A DNA stretch of 64,000 nucleotides from Galbibacter sp038433465 (GCF_038433465.1 NZ_JAESVF010000001.1:372001-436000), one strand, 5' to 3'. Shown: positions 8,827 through 18,623, numbered from the stretch's first letter. Notes: generated from the letters alone by a model not told the origin. Numbers and translations: made by a program.

Positions 8827-8856
8827 CAAAGTTAATACAAAAGATATGTTATGCAA
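8827..8856 (-). promoter_or_regulatory. Bacteroidota-type promoter (TTG-N19-TAACTTTG)
   Basis: TTG (8856-8854), exactly 19 bases, then TAACTTTG (8834-8827) on the minus strand: a full match to TTG-N17-19-TAnnTTTG. The -33 element lies inside the TTATGC-AA-GCATAA palindrome, so a bound repressor would block it. Confidence 0.7.
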
Positions 8857-8862
8857 GCATAA
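8849..8862. promoter_or_regulatory. Palindromic operator candidate TTATGC-AA-GCATAA
   Basis: A 14-base palindrome with a 2-base centre covering the -33 box. The same half-sites occur at 30436-30449, also next to a TAACTTTG box. Size and symmetry suit a MarR-type dimer. The regulator is not identified. Confidence 0.55.
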
Positions 8863-8942
8863 TAAATAAGTTTAACTTTTTTAACATTTAGAATTCAAAT
8901 TGTTTGATTACTTATTGTGTTTTTATCAAAAAAAACGAGTTT

Positions 8943-10082
8943 TTATAGCGTTCCTCGCATTTCTTGCTCGCGTTCTATAGCCTCAAAAAGCGCTTTAAAG
9001 TTACCTTTCCCGAAAGATTTTGCGCCTTTTCGCTGAATTATCTCGATAAACATAGTCGGTCTGTCCAAAATTGGCTTCGTAAATAATTGCAACAAATAAC
9101 CTTCGTCATCTCTATCGATTAAAATCCCAAGTTGCTTTAAAGGCTCTAACTCTTCATCTATTTCTCCAACTCTATCCAAAACAGTATCGTAATAGGTTTC
9201 AGGAACCGTTAAAAATTCAACACCTCTATTTTTTAATTGCTGTACAGTTTCAATAATATTGTCGGTTGCCAAGGCAATGTGCTGAACGCCCGCTCCATTA
9301 TAAAACTCGATATACTCTTCAATTTGCGATTTTTTCTTTCCTTCTGCAGGCTCGTTTATCGGAAATTTAATTCTTCCATTTCCGTTACTCATCACCTTAC
9401 TCATCAACGCAGTATAATCAGTAGAAATATCTTTATCATCAAAAGACACCAACTGCGCAAATCCCATTACATTGGCATAGAATTCGCACCATTTTTTCAT
9501 TTCATTCCAACCCACATTTCCAACCATATGGTCTATGTATTTCAGGCCAACACTAGCAGGTTTAAAATCTGGATTCCAAGCTTTATACCCTGGCATAAAA
9601 GCTCCTTTATAAGCTGAGCGCTCTACAAAAACATGAACTGTTTCTCCGTAGGTATGTATCCCAGAAAGTACCACTTTTCCGTGTTCGTCTTCAATAGTTT
9701 TAGGCTCCATATAACTTTTGGCCCCTCGCTTTGTAGTTTCTTCATAACTTTTCGTAGCATCGTCAACCCAAAGTGCAACCACTTTTACACCATCGCCATG
9801 TTTTTCAATATGCCTATTGATATCGCCACCTTCATTTAATGGTGATGTTAATACAATTCGGATTTTATCTTGCTGAAGTACATACGAAACAGAATCTTTT
9901 CTTCCAGTTTCTAACCCAGCGTAGGCAACAGACTGAAAACCCCATGCCGACTGATAATAATGTGCTGCTTGTTTGGCATTTCCAACGTATAACTCAACAA
10001 AATCGGTTCCTAATAACGGTAAAAAATCTGCTGCCGCTTCTATTTCTTTATTTAATTTTAATGATGTAGTATCTTGTGACAT
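8943..10082 (-). CDS. hppD: 4-hydroxyphenylpyruvate dioxygenase
   Basis: 379 residues made of two vicinal-oxygen-chelate (glyoxalase-like) halves. It converts 4-hydroxyphenylpyruvate to homogentisate, the second step of tyrosine breakdown. The iron triad is visible in the C-terminal half: H185 (YIDHMVG), H268 (GVQHIAL) and E347 (MFIEIIQ). The C-terminal helix with FGKGNFKALFEAIEREQ is family-typical. The next enzyme, homogentisate dioxygenase, is encoded just upstream on the same strand. The 365-base gap between them holds a mobile repeat, so cotranscription is uncertain. Confidence 0.96.
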   Translation of the reverse strand: MSQDTTSLKLNKEIEAAADFLPLLGTDFVELYVGNAKQAAHYYQSAWGFQSVAYAGLETGRKDSVSYVLQQDKIRIVLTSPLNEGGDINRHIEKHGDGVKVVALWVDDATKSYEETTKRGAKSYMEPKTIEDEHGKVVLSGIHTYGETVHVFVERSAYKGAFMPGYKAWNPDFKPASVGLKYIDHMVGNVGWNEMKKWCEFYANVMGFAQLVSFDDKDISTDYTALMSKVMSNGNGRIKFPINEPAEGKKKSQIEEYIEFYNGAGVQHIALATDNIIETVQQLKNRGVEFLTVPETYYDTVLDRVGEIDEELEPLKQLGILIDRDDEGYLLQLFTKPILDRPTMFIEIIQRKGAKSFGKGNFKALFEAIEREQEMRGTL

Positions 10083-10447
10083 TTTTGTTTTTTTTAATTT
10101 AGTTTATGATTGCCCGCAATCTTTCATAATTCACTGTCTCCTCGAGCCTGCCTTTGTCGGCAGACAGGCGTAGTCGAGAGGTTATTTGGCTTAACAAGCT
10201 TTAAATAGGGTCTCGACTACGCTCGACCTGACATTTTAATCTTGATATGACACATTACGGATGTTCAAATTTGGTTAATTTCAATATTCACTAAAAAAAT
10301 GAAGTTTACATTCCGACGTTTATCGGATACATAGCCTTTGATTTTTTTCATTTTAAATGAACATCCTCAAAAGCTTCCTAAAACTTTAACTACCACATAG
10401 CTCTTAAATGAGCCGTTATATCTACTCTATAATTTAGCATATAAAAA
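10083..10447. other. hmgA-hppD intergenic gap occupied by a 163-bp MITE-like element
   Basis: Copy A of the 163-bp element fills 10107-10269, with 9-base flanking repeats. The remaining bases on either side are AT-rich and show no gene. Confidence 0.75.
10107..10269 (+). mobile_element. 163-bp MITE-like element, copy A
   Basis: Starts TGATTGCCCGCAAT and ends CGGATGTTCAAA. Imperfect inverted ends are offset by about two bases. Inside are CCTCGAGCCTGCC, GCAGACAGGCGTAGTCGAGAGG and TCTCGACTACGCTCGACC, which can form hairpins (CTCGA/TCGAG). The flanks are TTTAGTTTA (10098-10106) and TTTGGTTAA (10270-10278), 7 of 9 identical, read as a decayed target-site duplication. Same length as copies B and C. 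No coding capacity. Confidence 0.75.
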
Positions 10448-11608
<1,161 letters not shown>

Positions 11609-11623
11609 AGCGAAAACGTTTGA

Positions 11624-11657
11624 ATTATTACAAATATCGAATAATTTGTGTAATAAT
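11624..11657. promoter_or_regulatory. Inverted repeat in front of hmgA, possible operator
   Basis: ATTATTACA and TGTAATAAT are perfect complements 16 bases apart, with further pairing inwards (AAT/ATT). It sits 16-49 bases before the hmgA ATG, overlapping the expected promoter. The only near-match to a -7 box (GATATTTG) lies between the arms. Confidence 0.4.
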
Positions 11658-11671
11658 CCATTAAGAAATTC

Positions 11672-13900
11672 TTAAAACCAGAAACCAACACTAATTGAAA
11701 AAATAGCATCGTCTTGCTCTGGAGACCATGCCAACTTTGCTTGCATAGGACCTATAAACGATTCGTAACCATACCCAAACGCATACCCTGTGTAAGTTGG
11801 CCATGAAAACCAACTTCCGTCTTCAAAAATAGTATCGCCTGCGTTTGCAATATTTGTGGTAAAATTTAAATGATTGTTTTTTGCAAACTCCCAATCTAAA
11901 TTTAAGGTTGCTTTTACAAAACTATCTGCTCCAAAACTTAAATAATCGTAACCTAAAAATGGAGTAATATTATTTATAAAATTATTCCCCCATCCTCCGA
12001 GGATAAAATCGAATGATTTCACATCTGAATCTCCAAATTTAAATCCTCCTTCAGCAAAAAAATCAAAAGAAAGCGATTTATAAATTGGCGTTGCAAATCC
12101 CATCTTGGCTTTGGCGATAGAAAAACTACTAAAATCGTTATCAAAATGTTTGGTTGACAGTAAATACACATGAAAATCTCCATCAAAATAAAGCCCTTTA
12201 GTAGGAAAATATATATCGTTTAAAGAATCGAATTTTAAGAACGCATACGAACTAAAATAGTTGTCATCTTCAAGTAATATTTCTTTTCCGTCAGCTCCTG
12301 TAACTGTTTCTGTTTCAACTTTTAAATATTTATGTTCGAGCCCCAAACCAAAGGTGAACTCTTCCTTCCAAACGGTTTGCATATACAATTGATTGGTGAA
12401 ATCGGAAAGTTTGGCATCGAGTTTATTAATCTCTGGAATTTCTTCTTCAGTAACATTTTCATCAATAAAATCGAAACTCACACCTCTTTGAAAAGTGTTG
12501 TAACGCGACTTAAATCCGAAGCTCCAATAAAATCCTTTATCGAGGTAATATTCAAAATTGTATCGTACAAAATCTCCTACAATAAAATCGAGGTAAATAT
12601 TATCATCAGCAAAAAGTAAGTTCTTTTTAGTGATATTAATTATCGCTGCGGTTTTGTACAAATCGTCGTAATGAATTCCGAGTTTCAAAAACATATCCGT
12701 TTGCTTTTCAACAATTGGTACCGAAAGTATATAACCGTCGTTGTTCGGACGAAACTCATAGCGAACGCTGTTAAAGTTATCGGTTGCCGCGAGGTTACTC
12801 ATACCTTGATCTATTTTATCAAAAGTGGTGTATGCCTCGGTGCGGTAACGAAGCTTTCCTTTTAAATAAGCACGGGTATATTTTTCATTTCCTTCAAAAG
12901 AAAGTTTATTAATCAAAAAACTATCAACTTCTTGCCCAGGATATCTTCTTGTTGGTTTTTTTAGCTGAAGGGTTTCTATACTATCTAAAGTACTCATTTG
13001 TGCTTTTGCGGCTTCATAACCACTTTCGATAATTTCTTTCCCTTTTCCAAAAGACAAAACACTGTAAGGCTTGATATTTGGTTTGATATGAAGATCGGTT
13101 TTTTTCAACTTTTCCTCCATGGCATTAATTGTGTTGTAATAGTTTATTTGCACCAAAACATCGGTTGCCGATTTTAACTCATCTCGCGTAGCCAATTCGT
13201 CTTGCACATCAACTCCAATAATTATATCGGCACCCATTTTTTTAACCTCATCAACAGGATAATTATTCACAACTCCACCATCAACCAAAAGTCTGTCTTC
13301 ATAAACAACAGGTTCGAAAAATGAAGGAATTGCTGAACTTGCTGCAAGTGCTCTAGGGAGATACCCTTCATCTAAAACAACTTGTTCGCCAGTTTCTACA
13401 TCGGTTGCAATACAGAAAAAAGGAATGGATAAATCGTTAAAATTTTCAACATCGTTTACATTGAATAATAGCTTTGAAAGTAAATTATAGAGGTTTTGAC
13501 CTTTAGACAACGAACTAGGGAACGACAATTTGAATTTATTAAAAGGCAAAGCCACAGCATATTTTTCGAAACTACTTTTTTCGTAAAACGACATGGCAGA
13601 ACGCGGAATTCTATCTTGCAAAAGCACATCAAAATCGGTTACTTTAAAAATAGAATCCAACTGATGCGGAGAATAGCCAGCGGCATACAACGCACCAACA
13701 ATAGAACCCATACTGGTACCTCCTATAAAATCTACACGAATCCCCGCTTCTTCAATTGCTTTTAACGCACCAATATGCGCCAAACCCTTGGCGCCACCAC
13801 CACTTAAAACAAGTCCTACTTTTTGGTCTTTCTTTGGGGCGTCTTGGGCAAAACCAAGTGTCGAGAAAAGAACTGCACACACAATAAAAATCTTTCTCAT
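11672..13900 (-). CDS. Patatin-like phospholipase with C-terminal Omp85-type barrel
   Basis: 742 residues. Signal peptide ends near 19 (LGFAQ). Patatin domain about 27-220: oxyanion loop SGGGAKG (33-39), nucleophile elbow GTSMG (S63) and DGG (D207), giving the Ser-Asp dyad. A POTRA-like segment follows (about 330-400), then a barrel ending in Phe (FSISVGFWF). This matches the PlpD type of patatin autotransporter, with the lipase held at or passed through the outer membrane. It starts 3 bases after uvrC, so the pair is probably cotranscribed. Confidence 0.9.
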   Translation of the reverse strand: MRKIFIVCAVLFSTLGFAQDAPKKDQKVGLVLSGGGAKGLAHIGALKAIEEAGIRVDFIGGTSMGSIVGALYAAGYSPHQLDSIFKVTDFDVLLQDRIPRSAMSFYEKSSFEKYAVALPFNKFKLSFPSSLSKGQNLYNLLSKLLFNVNDVENFNDLSIPFFCIATDVETGEQVVLDEGYLPRALAASSAIPSFFEPVVYEDRLLVDGGVVNNYPVDEVKKMGADIIIGVDVQDELATRDELKSATDVLVQINYYNTINAMEEKLKKTDLHIKPNIKPYSVLSFGKGKEIIESGYEAAKAQMSTLDSIETLQLKKPTRRYPGQEVDSFLINKLSFEGNEKYTRAYLKGKLRYRTEAYTTFDKIDQGMSNLAATDNFNSVRYEFRPNNDGYILSVPIVEKQTDMFLKLGIHYDDLYKTAAIINITKKNLLFADDNIYLDFIVGDFVRYNFEYYLDKGFYWSFGFKSRYNTFQRGVSFDFIDENVTEEEIPEINKLDAKLSDFTNQLYMQTVWKEEFTFGLGLEHKYLKVETETVTGADGKEILLEDDNYFSSYAFLKFDSLNDIYFPTKGLYFDGDFHVYLLSTKHFDNDFSSFSIAKAKMGFATPIYKSLSFDFFAEGGFKFGDSDVKSFDFILGGWGNNFINNITPFLGYDYLSFGADSFVKATLNLDWEFAKNNHLNFTTNIANAGDTIFEDGSWFSWPTYTGYAFGYGYESFIGPMQAKLAWSPEQDDAIFSISVGFWF

Positions 13901-13903
13901 AGT

Positions 13904-15700
13904 TTATGATTGGTTATGAAATGCTTTATATATTTTTTGAGCTTTTGACGACCCTACAACTTCAGAAATCTGCGCTAAAGTTGCTTCTTTTATTCTTTTT
14001 ACTGATTTAAATTTTTTCAATAAATCATTGGCGGTTTTCTCGCCTATACCTTCAATATTTTCTAATTCTGAATTGATAGCAGCCTTGCTTCTTTTGTTAC
14101 GATGAAATGTAATTCCGAATCGGTGCGCTTCATTTCTTAAATGCTGAATAATCTTTAGCGTTTCAGACTTTTTATCTAAATACAGCGGAATAGAATCGCC
14201 TGGGTAATAAATTTCCTCCAAGCGTTTTGCAATTCCTATGATAGCAATTTTTCCTCGCAAGCCCAACACATCCAAACTTTTTAACGCGGAAGACAATTGT
14301 CCTTTACCACCATCAATTACAATAAGTTGTGGCAATGGCGCTCCTTCTTCTAGCAATCGTTTGTAACGTCTAAAAACCACTTCTTCCATCGATGCAAAAT
14401 CGTCTGGCCCTGTTACTGTTTTTATATTAAAATGGCGATACTCCTTTTTACTAGGTTTTCCATCTTTAAAAACCACGCAAGCCGCAACAGGATTAGTTCC
14501 TTGAATGTTTGAGTTATCAAAACACTCAATATGTCTTGGCTCAACCGACAAACGCAAATCGCGCCTCATCTGATCCATAATTCGCTTTACATGCCTATCA
14601 GGATCTGTAATTTTTATCTGTTTAAAACGTTCTTGACGATAGTATTTTGCATTTCTTTCAGACAGCTCTAAAATACGCTTTTTATCGCCCAATTTTGGTA
14701 TGGTTACTTTAATTCCTTCAGAAACTTTTATTTTAAAAGGTACATAAATTTCTCTTGACAACGAATTAAAACGCGTTCTAAGTTCGGTAACCGCCAATTC
14801 TAAAAGCTCTTCGTCGGTTTCTTCAAGCTTCTTTTTTATCTCGATGGTATGTGCCCTTATAATTGCTCCGTACGAAAGTTGTAAGAAATTTACATAGCCG
14901 TAACTTTCATCAGAAATAATCGAAAAAACATCGACGTTACTTATTTTAGGATTTACAACGGTAGATTTTGATTGATAGTTTTCGAGCACCTCAATTTTTT
15001 CTTTTATTTGTTGCGCCTCTTCAAACTTCATCTCTTGAGCAAGCTGTTTCATTTGCTCTTTAAACTGCAAAAGAGAGTCTTTGAAATTCCCTCTTATAAG
15101 CTCCCGAATATCTTTAATTTGCCTGTTGTACTCTTCTTCGGTTTGGTATGCTTCGCATGGACCTTTACAGTTTCCTAAATGGTATTCCAAACACACTTTA
15201 TACTTTCCTGCATCAATTTTTTCTCTTGACAAATCGTAGTTACAAGTACGAATTGCATACAAGCCTTTTATCAAATCTAAAAGTGTTCTTACAGTTTTGA
15301 TATTGGTGTAAGGCCCAAAATATTCCGACCCGTCTTTTATTAAATTTCTTGTTGAAAAAACTCTCGGAAAACGCTCATTTTTAATGCAAATCCACGGATA
15401 CGTTTTATCGTCTTTAAGTAAAACATTGTAACGAGGTTGATACTTTTTAATTAGGTTGTTTTCCAACAACAACGCATCTGTTTCGGTTGAAACTACAATG
15501 TGTTTAATCGTTACTATTTTTTTAACCAACACGCGGGTTTTCCCGCTATCGTGATGCTTATTGAAGTACGACGAAACTCTTTTTTTTAAATTCTTGGCTT
15601 TTCCTACATATATAATTTTCCCATCTTTATTAAAAAATTGATAAACTCCTGGGCTATCTGGGAGCGTTTGTAATTGAATATCTATAGGCGTTTCGCTCAT
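13904..15700 (-). CDS. uvrC: Excinuclease ABC subunit C
   Basis: About 598 residues. Makes the two incisions around bulky DNA lesions with UvrAB. GIY-YIG nuclease near the N-terminus (GVYQF ... IIYVGKAKN), UvrB-interacting UVR motif (FEEAQQIKEKIEVLENYQ) around residue 230, central RNase H-like nuclease domain (HIECFDNSNIQGTNPVA, VIDGGKGQL), and C-terminal helix-hairpin-helix pair (IEGIGEKTANDLLKKF). The start used is the ATG of MSETPIDIQ; an in-frame ATG four codons earlier (15712) is possible. Followed after 3 bases by the patatin gene. Confidence 0.95.
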   Translation of the reverse strand: MSETPIDIQLQTLPDSPGVYQFFNKDGKIIYVGKAKNLKKRVSSYFNKHHDSGKTRVLVKKIVTIKHIVVSTETDALLLENNLIKKYQPRYNVLLKDDKTYPWICIKNERFPRVFSTRNLIKDGSEYFGPYTNIKTVRTLLDLIKGLYAIRTCNYDLSREKIDAGKYKVCLEYHLGNCKGPCEAYQTEEEYNRQIKDIRELIRGNFKDSLLQFKEQMKQLAQEMKFEEAQQIKEKIEVLENYQSKSTVVNPKISNVDVFSIISDESYGYVNFLQLSYGAIIRAHTIEIKKKLEETDEELLELAVTELRTRFNSLSREIYVPFKIKVSEGIKVTIPKLGDKKRILELSERNAKYYRQERFKQIKITDPDRHVKRIMDQMRRDLRLSVEPRHIECFDNSNIQGTNPVAACVVFKDGKPSKKEYRHFNIKTVTGPDDFASMEEVVFRRYKRLLEEGAPLPQLIVIDGGKGQLSSALKSLDVLGLRGKIAIIGIAKRLEEIYYPGDSIPLYLDKKSETLKIIQHLRNEAHRFGITFHRNKRSKAAINSELENIEGIGEKTANDLLKKFKSVKRIKEATLAQISEVVGSSKAQKIYKAFHNQS

Positions 15701-15851
15701 GTAATCTTGCAATTTATCTTCAAAGATAATTCAAACAAAAATAATATAACTACTACGGATATTTTCTTTTAACTTGTAAGAAAAATATGCAGTATTTTAA
15801 CGTTAAATGAGAATTTCAGCATTTTTTTTAACACTGCTATTTTTAAATAGC

Positions 15852-15879
15852 TTGAACTATTAAAAAAAACCTATATTTA
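15852..15879 (+). promoter_or_regulatory. Candidate promoter of the response regulator gene
   Basis: TTG (15852-15854), 17-base spacer, TATATTTA (15872-15879), one mismatch from TAnnTTTG. It lies 42 bases before the ATG at 15921 in the intergenic gap with uvrC. Confidence 0.4.
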
Positions 15880-15920
15880 GCAGCTATTACAATATATTCA
15901 CACCCCAAAGAATACTCGAA

Positions 15921-16328
15921 ATGAACCATAAAATTGACTTGGCCTGTATCATTGACGACGACAAATTATATGTTAAAATGTTGTCTCGATTGCTAGACAT
16001 TAAAAAGCTTTGCAAAGAATTTTTGGTTTTTGAAAATGGAAGCGAAGCATTTTCTTATTTTAAAAACGTTTTTGAACAGCCAGAAAAAGAGAAAATCCCA
16101 CAAGTTATTTTACTGGATTTAAACATGCCTGTAATGGATGGTTGGCAGTTTTTAGATGAATTTGTAAAAATTAAATGCGAATTAGAACACCCCATTACAC
16201 TTTATGTTGTAAGTTCGTCAATAAACCCAGAAGATATTGAAAGAGCTAAAAAATTTGAAGAAGTATCTGACTATTGGGTGAAACCTATTTCGCTAGGCGA
16301 ATTAGAAGAAATGTTTGAAAAAGTATAA
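15921..16328 (+). CDS. Single-domain (CheY-like) response regulator
   Basis: 135 residues, a receiver domain only. Acidic pocket D12-D13-D14, phospho-acceptor D66 in VILLDLNMP, signalling Ser near 98-100 (VVSSS) and K121 in WVKPIS, all in place. With no output domain, it must act by protein contact. The 65-80 region (NMPVMDGW) is canonical. The 5-formyl-THF cyclo-ligase gene begins 3 bases after its stop. The partner kinase is not in the window. Confidence 0.9.
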   Translation: MNHKIDLACIIDDDKLYVKMLSRLLDIKKLCKEFLVFENGSEAFSYFKNVFEQPEKEKIPQVILLDLNMPVMDGWQFLDEFVKIKCELEHPITLYVVSSSINPEDIERAKKFEEVSDYWVKPISLGELEEMFEKV

Positions 16329-16330
16329 CT

Positions 16331-16894
16331 ATGGATAAAAAAGAGCTTCGCATTCACTACAAAAACAAACGTGCATTGCTCGACCAAAATACAATTGACG
16401 AATTAAGCATTGCCATTGCCAACCAATTGCTTCAAATTGATATTTGGAACAAAACATACTACCACCTTTTTTTAAGTATCGAAAGTCAAAAAGAAATTGA
16501 CACTTCATATATTTTAAGTATTCTACAAGGAAAAGACAAAGAGGTTGTACTCTCTAAAAGCAATTTTAAAACAGGGACTTTAACCAATTTTTTACTAACC
16601 GATAATACGCGCATAAAAGTAAACCCCTACGGAATTCCAGAACCCGAAGATGGTATTGAGGTACCAAACCAAAAAATTGATGTGGTTTTTATACCGCTAC
16701 TAGCTTTTGATAAAAAAGGAAACCGTGTTGGGTATGGAAAAGGTTTTTACGACACCTTTTTGGCAAATTGCAAACCCGATGTTATTAAAATAGGCCTTTC
16801 TTTTTTTTCTGCGGAAGAACAAATCTCGAACGTCCGTACAGAAGATATTGCACTTGATTATTGTGTTACTCCAGAGGAGGTTTATAAGTTTTAA
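16331..16894 (+). CDS. 5-formyltetrahydrofolate cyclo-ligase
   Basis: 187 residues; ATP-dependent conversion of 5-formyl-THF to 5,10-methenyl-THF (folate salvage, cytoplasm). N-terminal KKELRIHYKNKRALL helix and the C-terminal signature NRVGYGKGFYDTFL (phosphate and substrate loop), followed by KIGLSFF and EDIALD, are all typical. Follows the response regulator by 3 bases and is convergent with lspA, whose stop is 3 bases away. Confidence 0.94.
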   Translation: MDKKELRIHYKNKRALLDQNTIDELSIAIANQLLQIDIWNKTYYHLFLSIESQKEIDTSYILSILQGKDKEVVLSKSNFKTGTLTNFLLTDNTRIKVNPYGIPEPEDGIEVPNQKIDVVFIPLLAFDKKGNRVGYGKGFYDTFLANCKPDVIKIGLSFFSAEEQISNVRTEDIALDYCVTPEEVYKF

Positions 16895-16896
16895 AC

Positions 16897-17526
16897 TTAA
16901 TTTCCTTTCCCCTTCTCAGGAAAAGCTTTCTTATTGAAGATTAATAACACTGCAACTCCTATACTAATAGCAGAATCAGCGATATTGAAAACTGGCTCAA
17001 AGAATCTAAAATTTTGTCCGCCCCAAATAGGAAACCAATCTGGAAGCACCGTATCTATCATAGGGAAATGAAGCATATCGACTACTTTTCCGTGAAATAA
17101 AGATCCGTATGGGTTCTCTGCAAATAAGGTTGCAACATGCCCATAACTATCATCAAAAATAACTCCGTAAAAAACAGAGTCAATAATATTACCTAGCGCA
17201 CCTGCAAAAATAAGTGCTATAGCAATAATAAGTGTTGGCGTGCCTTTTTTTCTTACGGTATCGTAAAGCCAATACCCTATTCCACAAATTGCAAACAACC
17301 TAAAAACTGTTAAAAACAATTTCCCAGTTTCATCGGAAACTCCTGGTACAATATCGCTAATTTTTGTTCCCCACGCAGCACCTTCGTTTTCGATAAATAG
17401 TATTTTAAACCAACTAAAAACCTCAACATATTCGCCTAATACAAAGTTTGTTTTGATATATATTTTTGAAAGTTGGTCGATAAACAAAACCAAAACTATA
17501 ATGAAAGATGCTTTTTTTAATGACAT
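16897..17526 (-). CDS. lspA: Lipoprotein signal peptidase (SPase II)
   Basis: 209 residues, inner-membrane aspartic protease that cuts prolipoprotein signal peptides. Helix 1 carries IDQLSKIYI, and ENEGAAWG is the conserved substrate loop. The catalytic pair is D116 (GNIIDSVFYG) and D184 (FNIADSAIS). Longer than the E. coli enzyme because of an insert at about 122-170 between the catalytic helices, common in Bacteroidota. It belongs to the ileS/dksA-like/lspA neighbourhood seen in this phylum, but here a DUF4097-type gene and repeats intervene. Many lipoprotein substrates are encoded in this window. Confidence 0.95.
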   Translation of the reverse strand: MSLKKASFIIVLVLFIDQLSKIYIKTNFVLGEYVEVFSWFKILFIENEGAAWGTKISDIVPGVSDETGKLFLTVFRLFAICGIGYWLYDTVRKKGTPTLIIAIALIFAGALGNIIDSVFYGVIFDDSYGHVATLFAENPYGSLFHGKVVDMLHFPMIDTVLPDWFPIWGGQNFRFFEPVFNIADSAISIGVAVLLIFNKKAFPEKGKGN

Positions 17527-17614
17527 GTAAGTATGTGTTCTATTGACTGTTTATGTTAGCGTTGTGTCGCTTCAAACAGCCTGTATTTTTTCAATGACGG
17601 TAAAAATAAAAATA

Positions 17615-18253
17615 TTATTCTATATTATTGATGTAAATGTCTCCGCTAACAGAATTTAACTCAAACTTTGTATTTCCAAACACTTGTTTTCCTTCTTCAA
17701 CAGTTCCGTATTTTGATATTGCTTGAAAGTTTCCTGCTGAATTTTCAATTAAAATATCGCCACTTTGCGTTTTCCCTTTTACCAAATCAGCATTAATCGA
17801 ATTAAAGAACAACATTCCACTTGCTGTTGAAGTCTCTAAATTGGTGTAATTTCCTTCCGCAGAAATTTCAGTATAAACACCCAAAACTCTTACATCTTTA
17901 TACGCAGGTACAATTATTTCTAAAGCCACAGAAACTACTTTGTGCGCACTCAATTTATCGTTCGGATTGGTAAAAAGCGGTTGTTGCGCTACGCCTATAA
18001 AAAGCGTTGTTCCGTCTTCTTTGGTAGTGTTTACAAATTCGTTTTGATATTCGCCATTAAAAATAGTTTTTACCTCCACATTTTTTGCTGAATGCGTCGA
18101 CAACTTAACTTGAAACACATGTTCAGCATCAATATCTATAAGTGTGATTCCTTCTGAAGTGTATATTTTTTCGACTGCTCTTTGCGAGAAACAAACAGAA
18201 GAAATCAGCAGAAAAAACACAGAAAAGCATTTTATAATTTTTTTATTGCTCAT
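17615..18253 (-). CDS. DUF4097-type exported protein (putative adhesin domain)
   Basis: About 212 residues from the ATG of MSNKKIIKCF. A further upstream start (18298) would add a run of 15 residues with no homology to a signal peptide and would read into a repeat, so the internal ATG is preferred. Signal peptide (IIKCFSVFFLLISSVCFSQ), then a beta-helix-like domain with repeating short strands (SGDILIENSAG, SGDIYINNIE), typical of DUF4097/GIN-domain proteins. Role unknown. The palindrome-rich repeat begins only 8 bases upstream of its ATG, so its promoter must lie within the repeat. Confidence 0.7.
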   Translation of the reverse strand: MSNKKIIKCFSVFFLLISSVCFSQRAVEKIYTSEGITLIDIDAEHVFQVKLSTHSAKNVEVKTIFNGEYQNEFVNTTKEDGTTLFIGVAQQPLFTNPNDKLSAHKVVSVALEIIVPAYKDVRVLGVYTEISAEGNYTNLETSTASGMLFFNSINADLVKGKTQSGDILIENSAGNFQAISKYGTVEEGKQVFGNTKFELNSVSGDIYINNIE

Positions 18254-18260
18254 AAATATT

Positions 18261-18531
18261 AACCTCAGTTCAATTATAAATTCAATTTTAATAAGCACAC
18301 AATTTACTAGTATTAAAATAATTAATGTTTTTCATTTTTGTCTTGACACAAAAACGAAACAAACCTAAGAGCCGGCAGGCAGGAAAGTCAAGACTGATTA
18401 AAAAAGCAATAAAAATCTACGGAAAGATCCACCACAGATTAAAAGAACTCGCTCCGCTCAAACAGCTTTTAATCTTTTATCCCTCCTGCTTCCTTGATTT
18501 TCTATACTTTTTTAATAGGTCCGCTTCCATA
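18261..18531 (+). repeat. Palindrome-rich repeat, copy 1
   Basis: Starts AACCTCAGTTCAAT, contains GTCTTGACACAAAAACGAAAC, then GTCAAGAC, an AGATTAAAAG/CTTTTAATCT-type hairpin around GAACTCGCTCCGCTCAAAC, and ends ACTTTTTTAATAGGTC. It shares order and most bases with the copies at 24072, 47372 and 22808. This copy has an extra segment with CCGGCAGGCAGG after the first arm. Confidence 0.7.
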
Positions 18532-18593
18532 TATCTATAACCATTAAAATCAAAATCAGTTTAAGGCTACTATGCAAAGCTATCATTTTAAAG

Positions 18594-18623
18594 CATAAAA
18601 AAACGCCCTTTAAAAGAGCGTTT
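18594..18623 (-). terminator. Terminator of the DksA/TraR-like gene
   Basis: AAACGC-CCTTT / AAAGA-GCGTTT stem with one mismatch, followed by T residues on the minus strand. It lies about 70 bases past the stop. Confidence 0.8.

Larger units (their letters stand above)
8611..8942. other. Intergenic region holding an operator, promoter and terminator unit
   Basis: 332 bases between the start of the DUF3108 gene and the end of hppD. The left 110 bases are plain leader. The middle holds the candidate small RNA described at 8723-8823, with its promoter and palindrome at 8827-8862. The right 80 bases are AT-rich with no clear signal. Confidence 0.7.

Noticed and set aside
8777..8869. 30-codon plus-strand frame MKTLLKVCKG...CKHNK
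   Set aside because: Lies over the candidate promoter and RNA on the other strand; no supporting homology seen.
18261..18540. Small plus-strand frames in palindrome-rich repeat copies
   Set aside because: The same frames do not recur between repeat copies; the repeats are non-coding.
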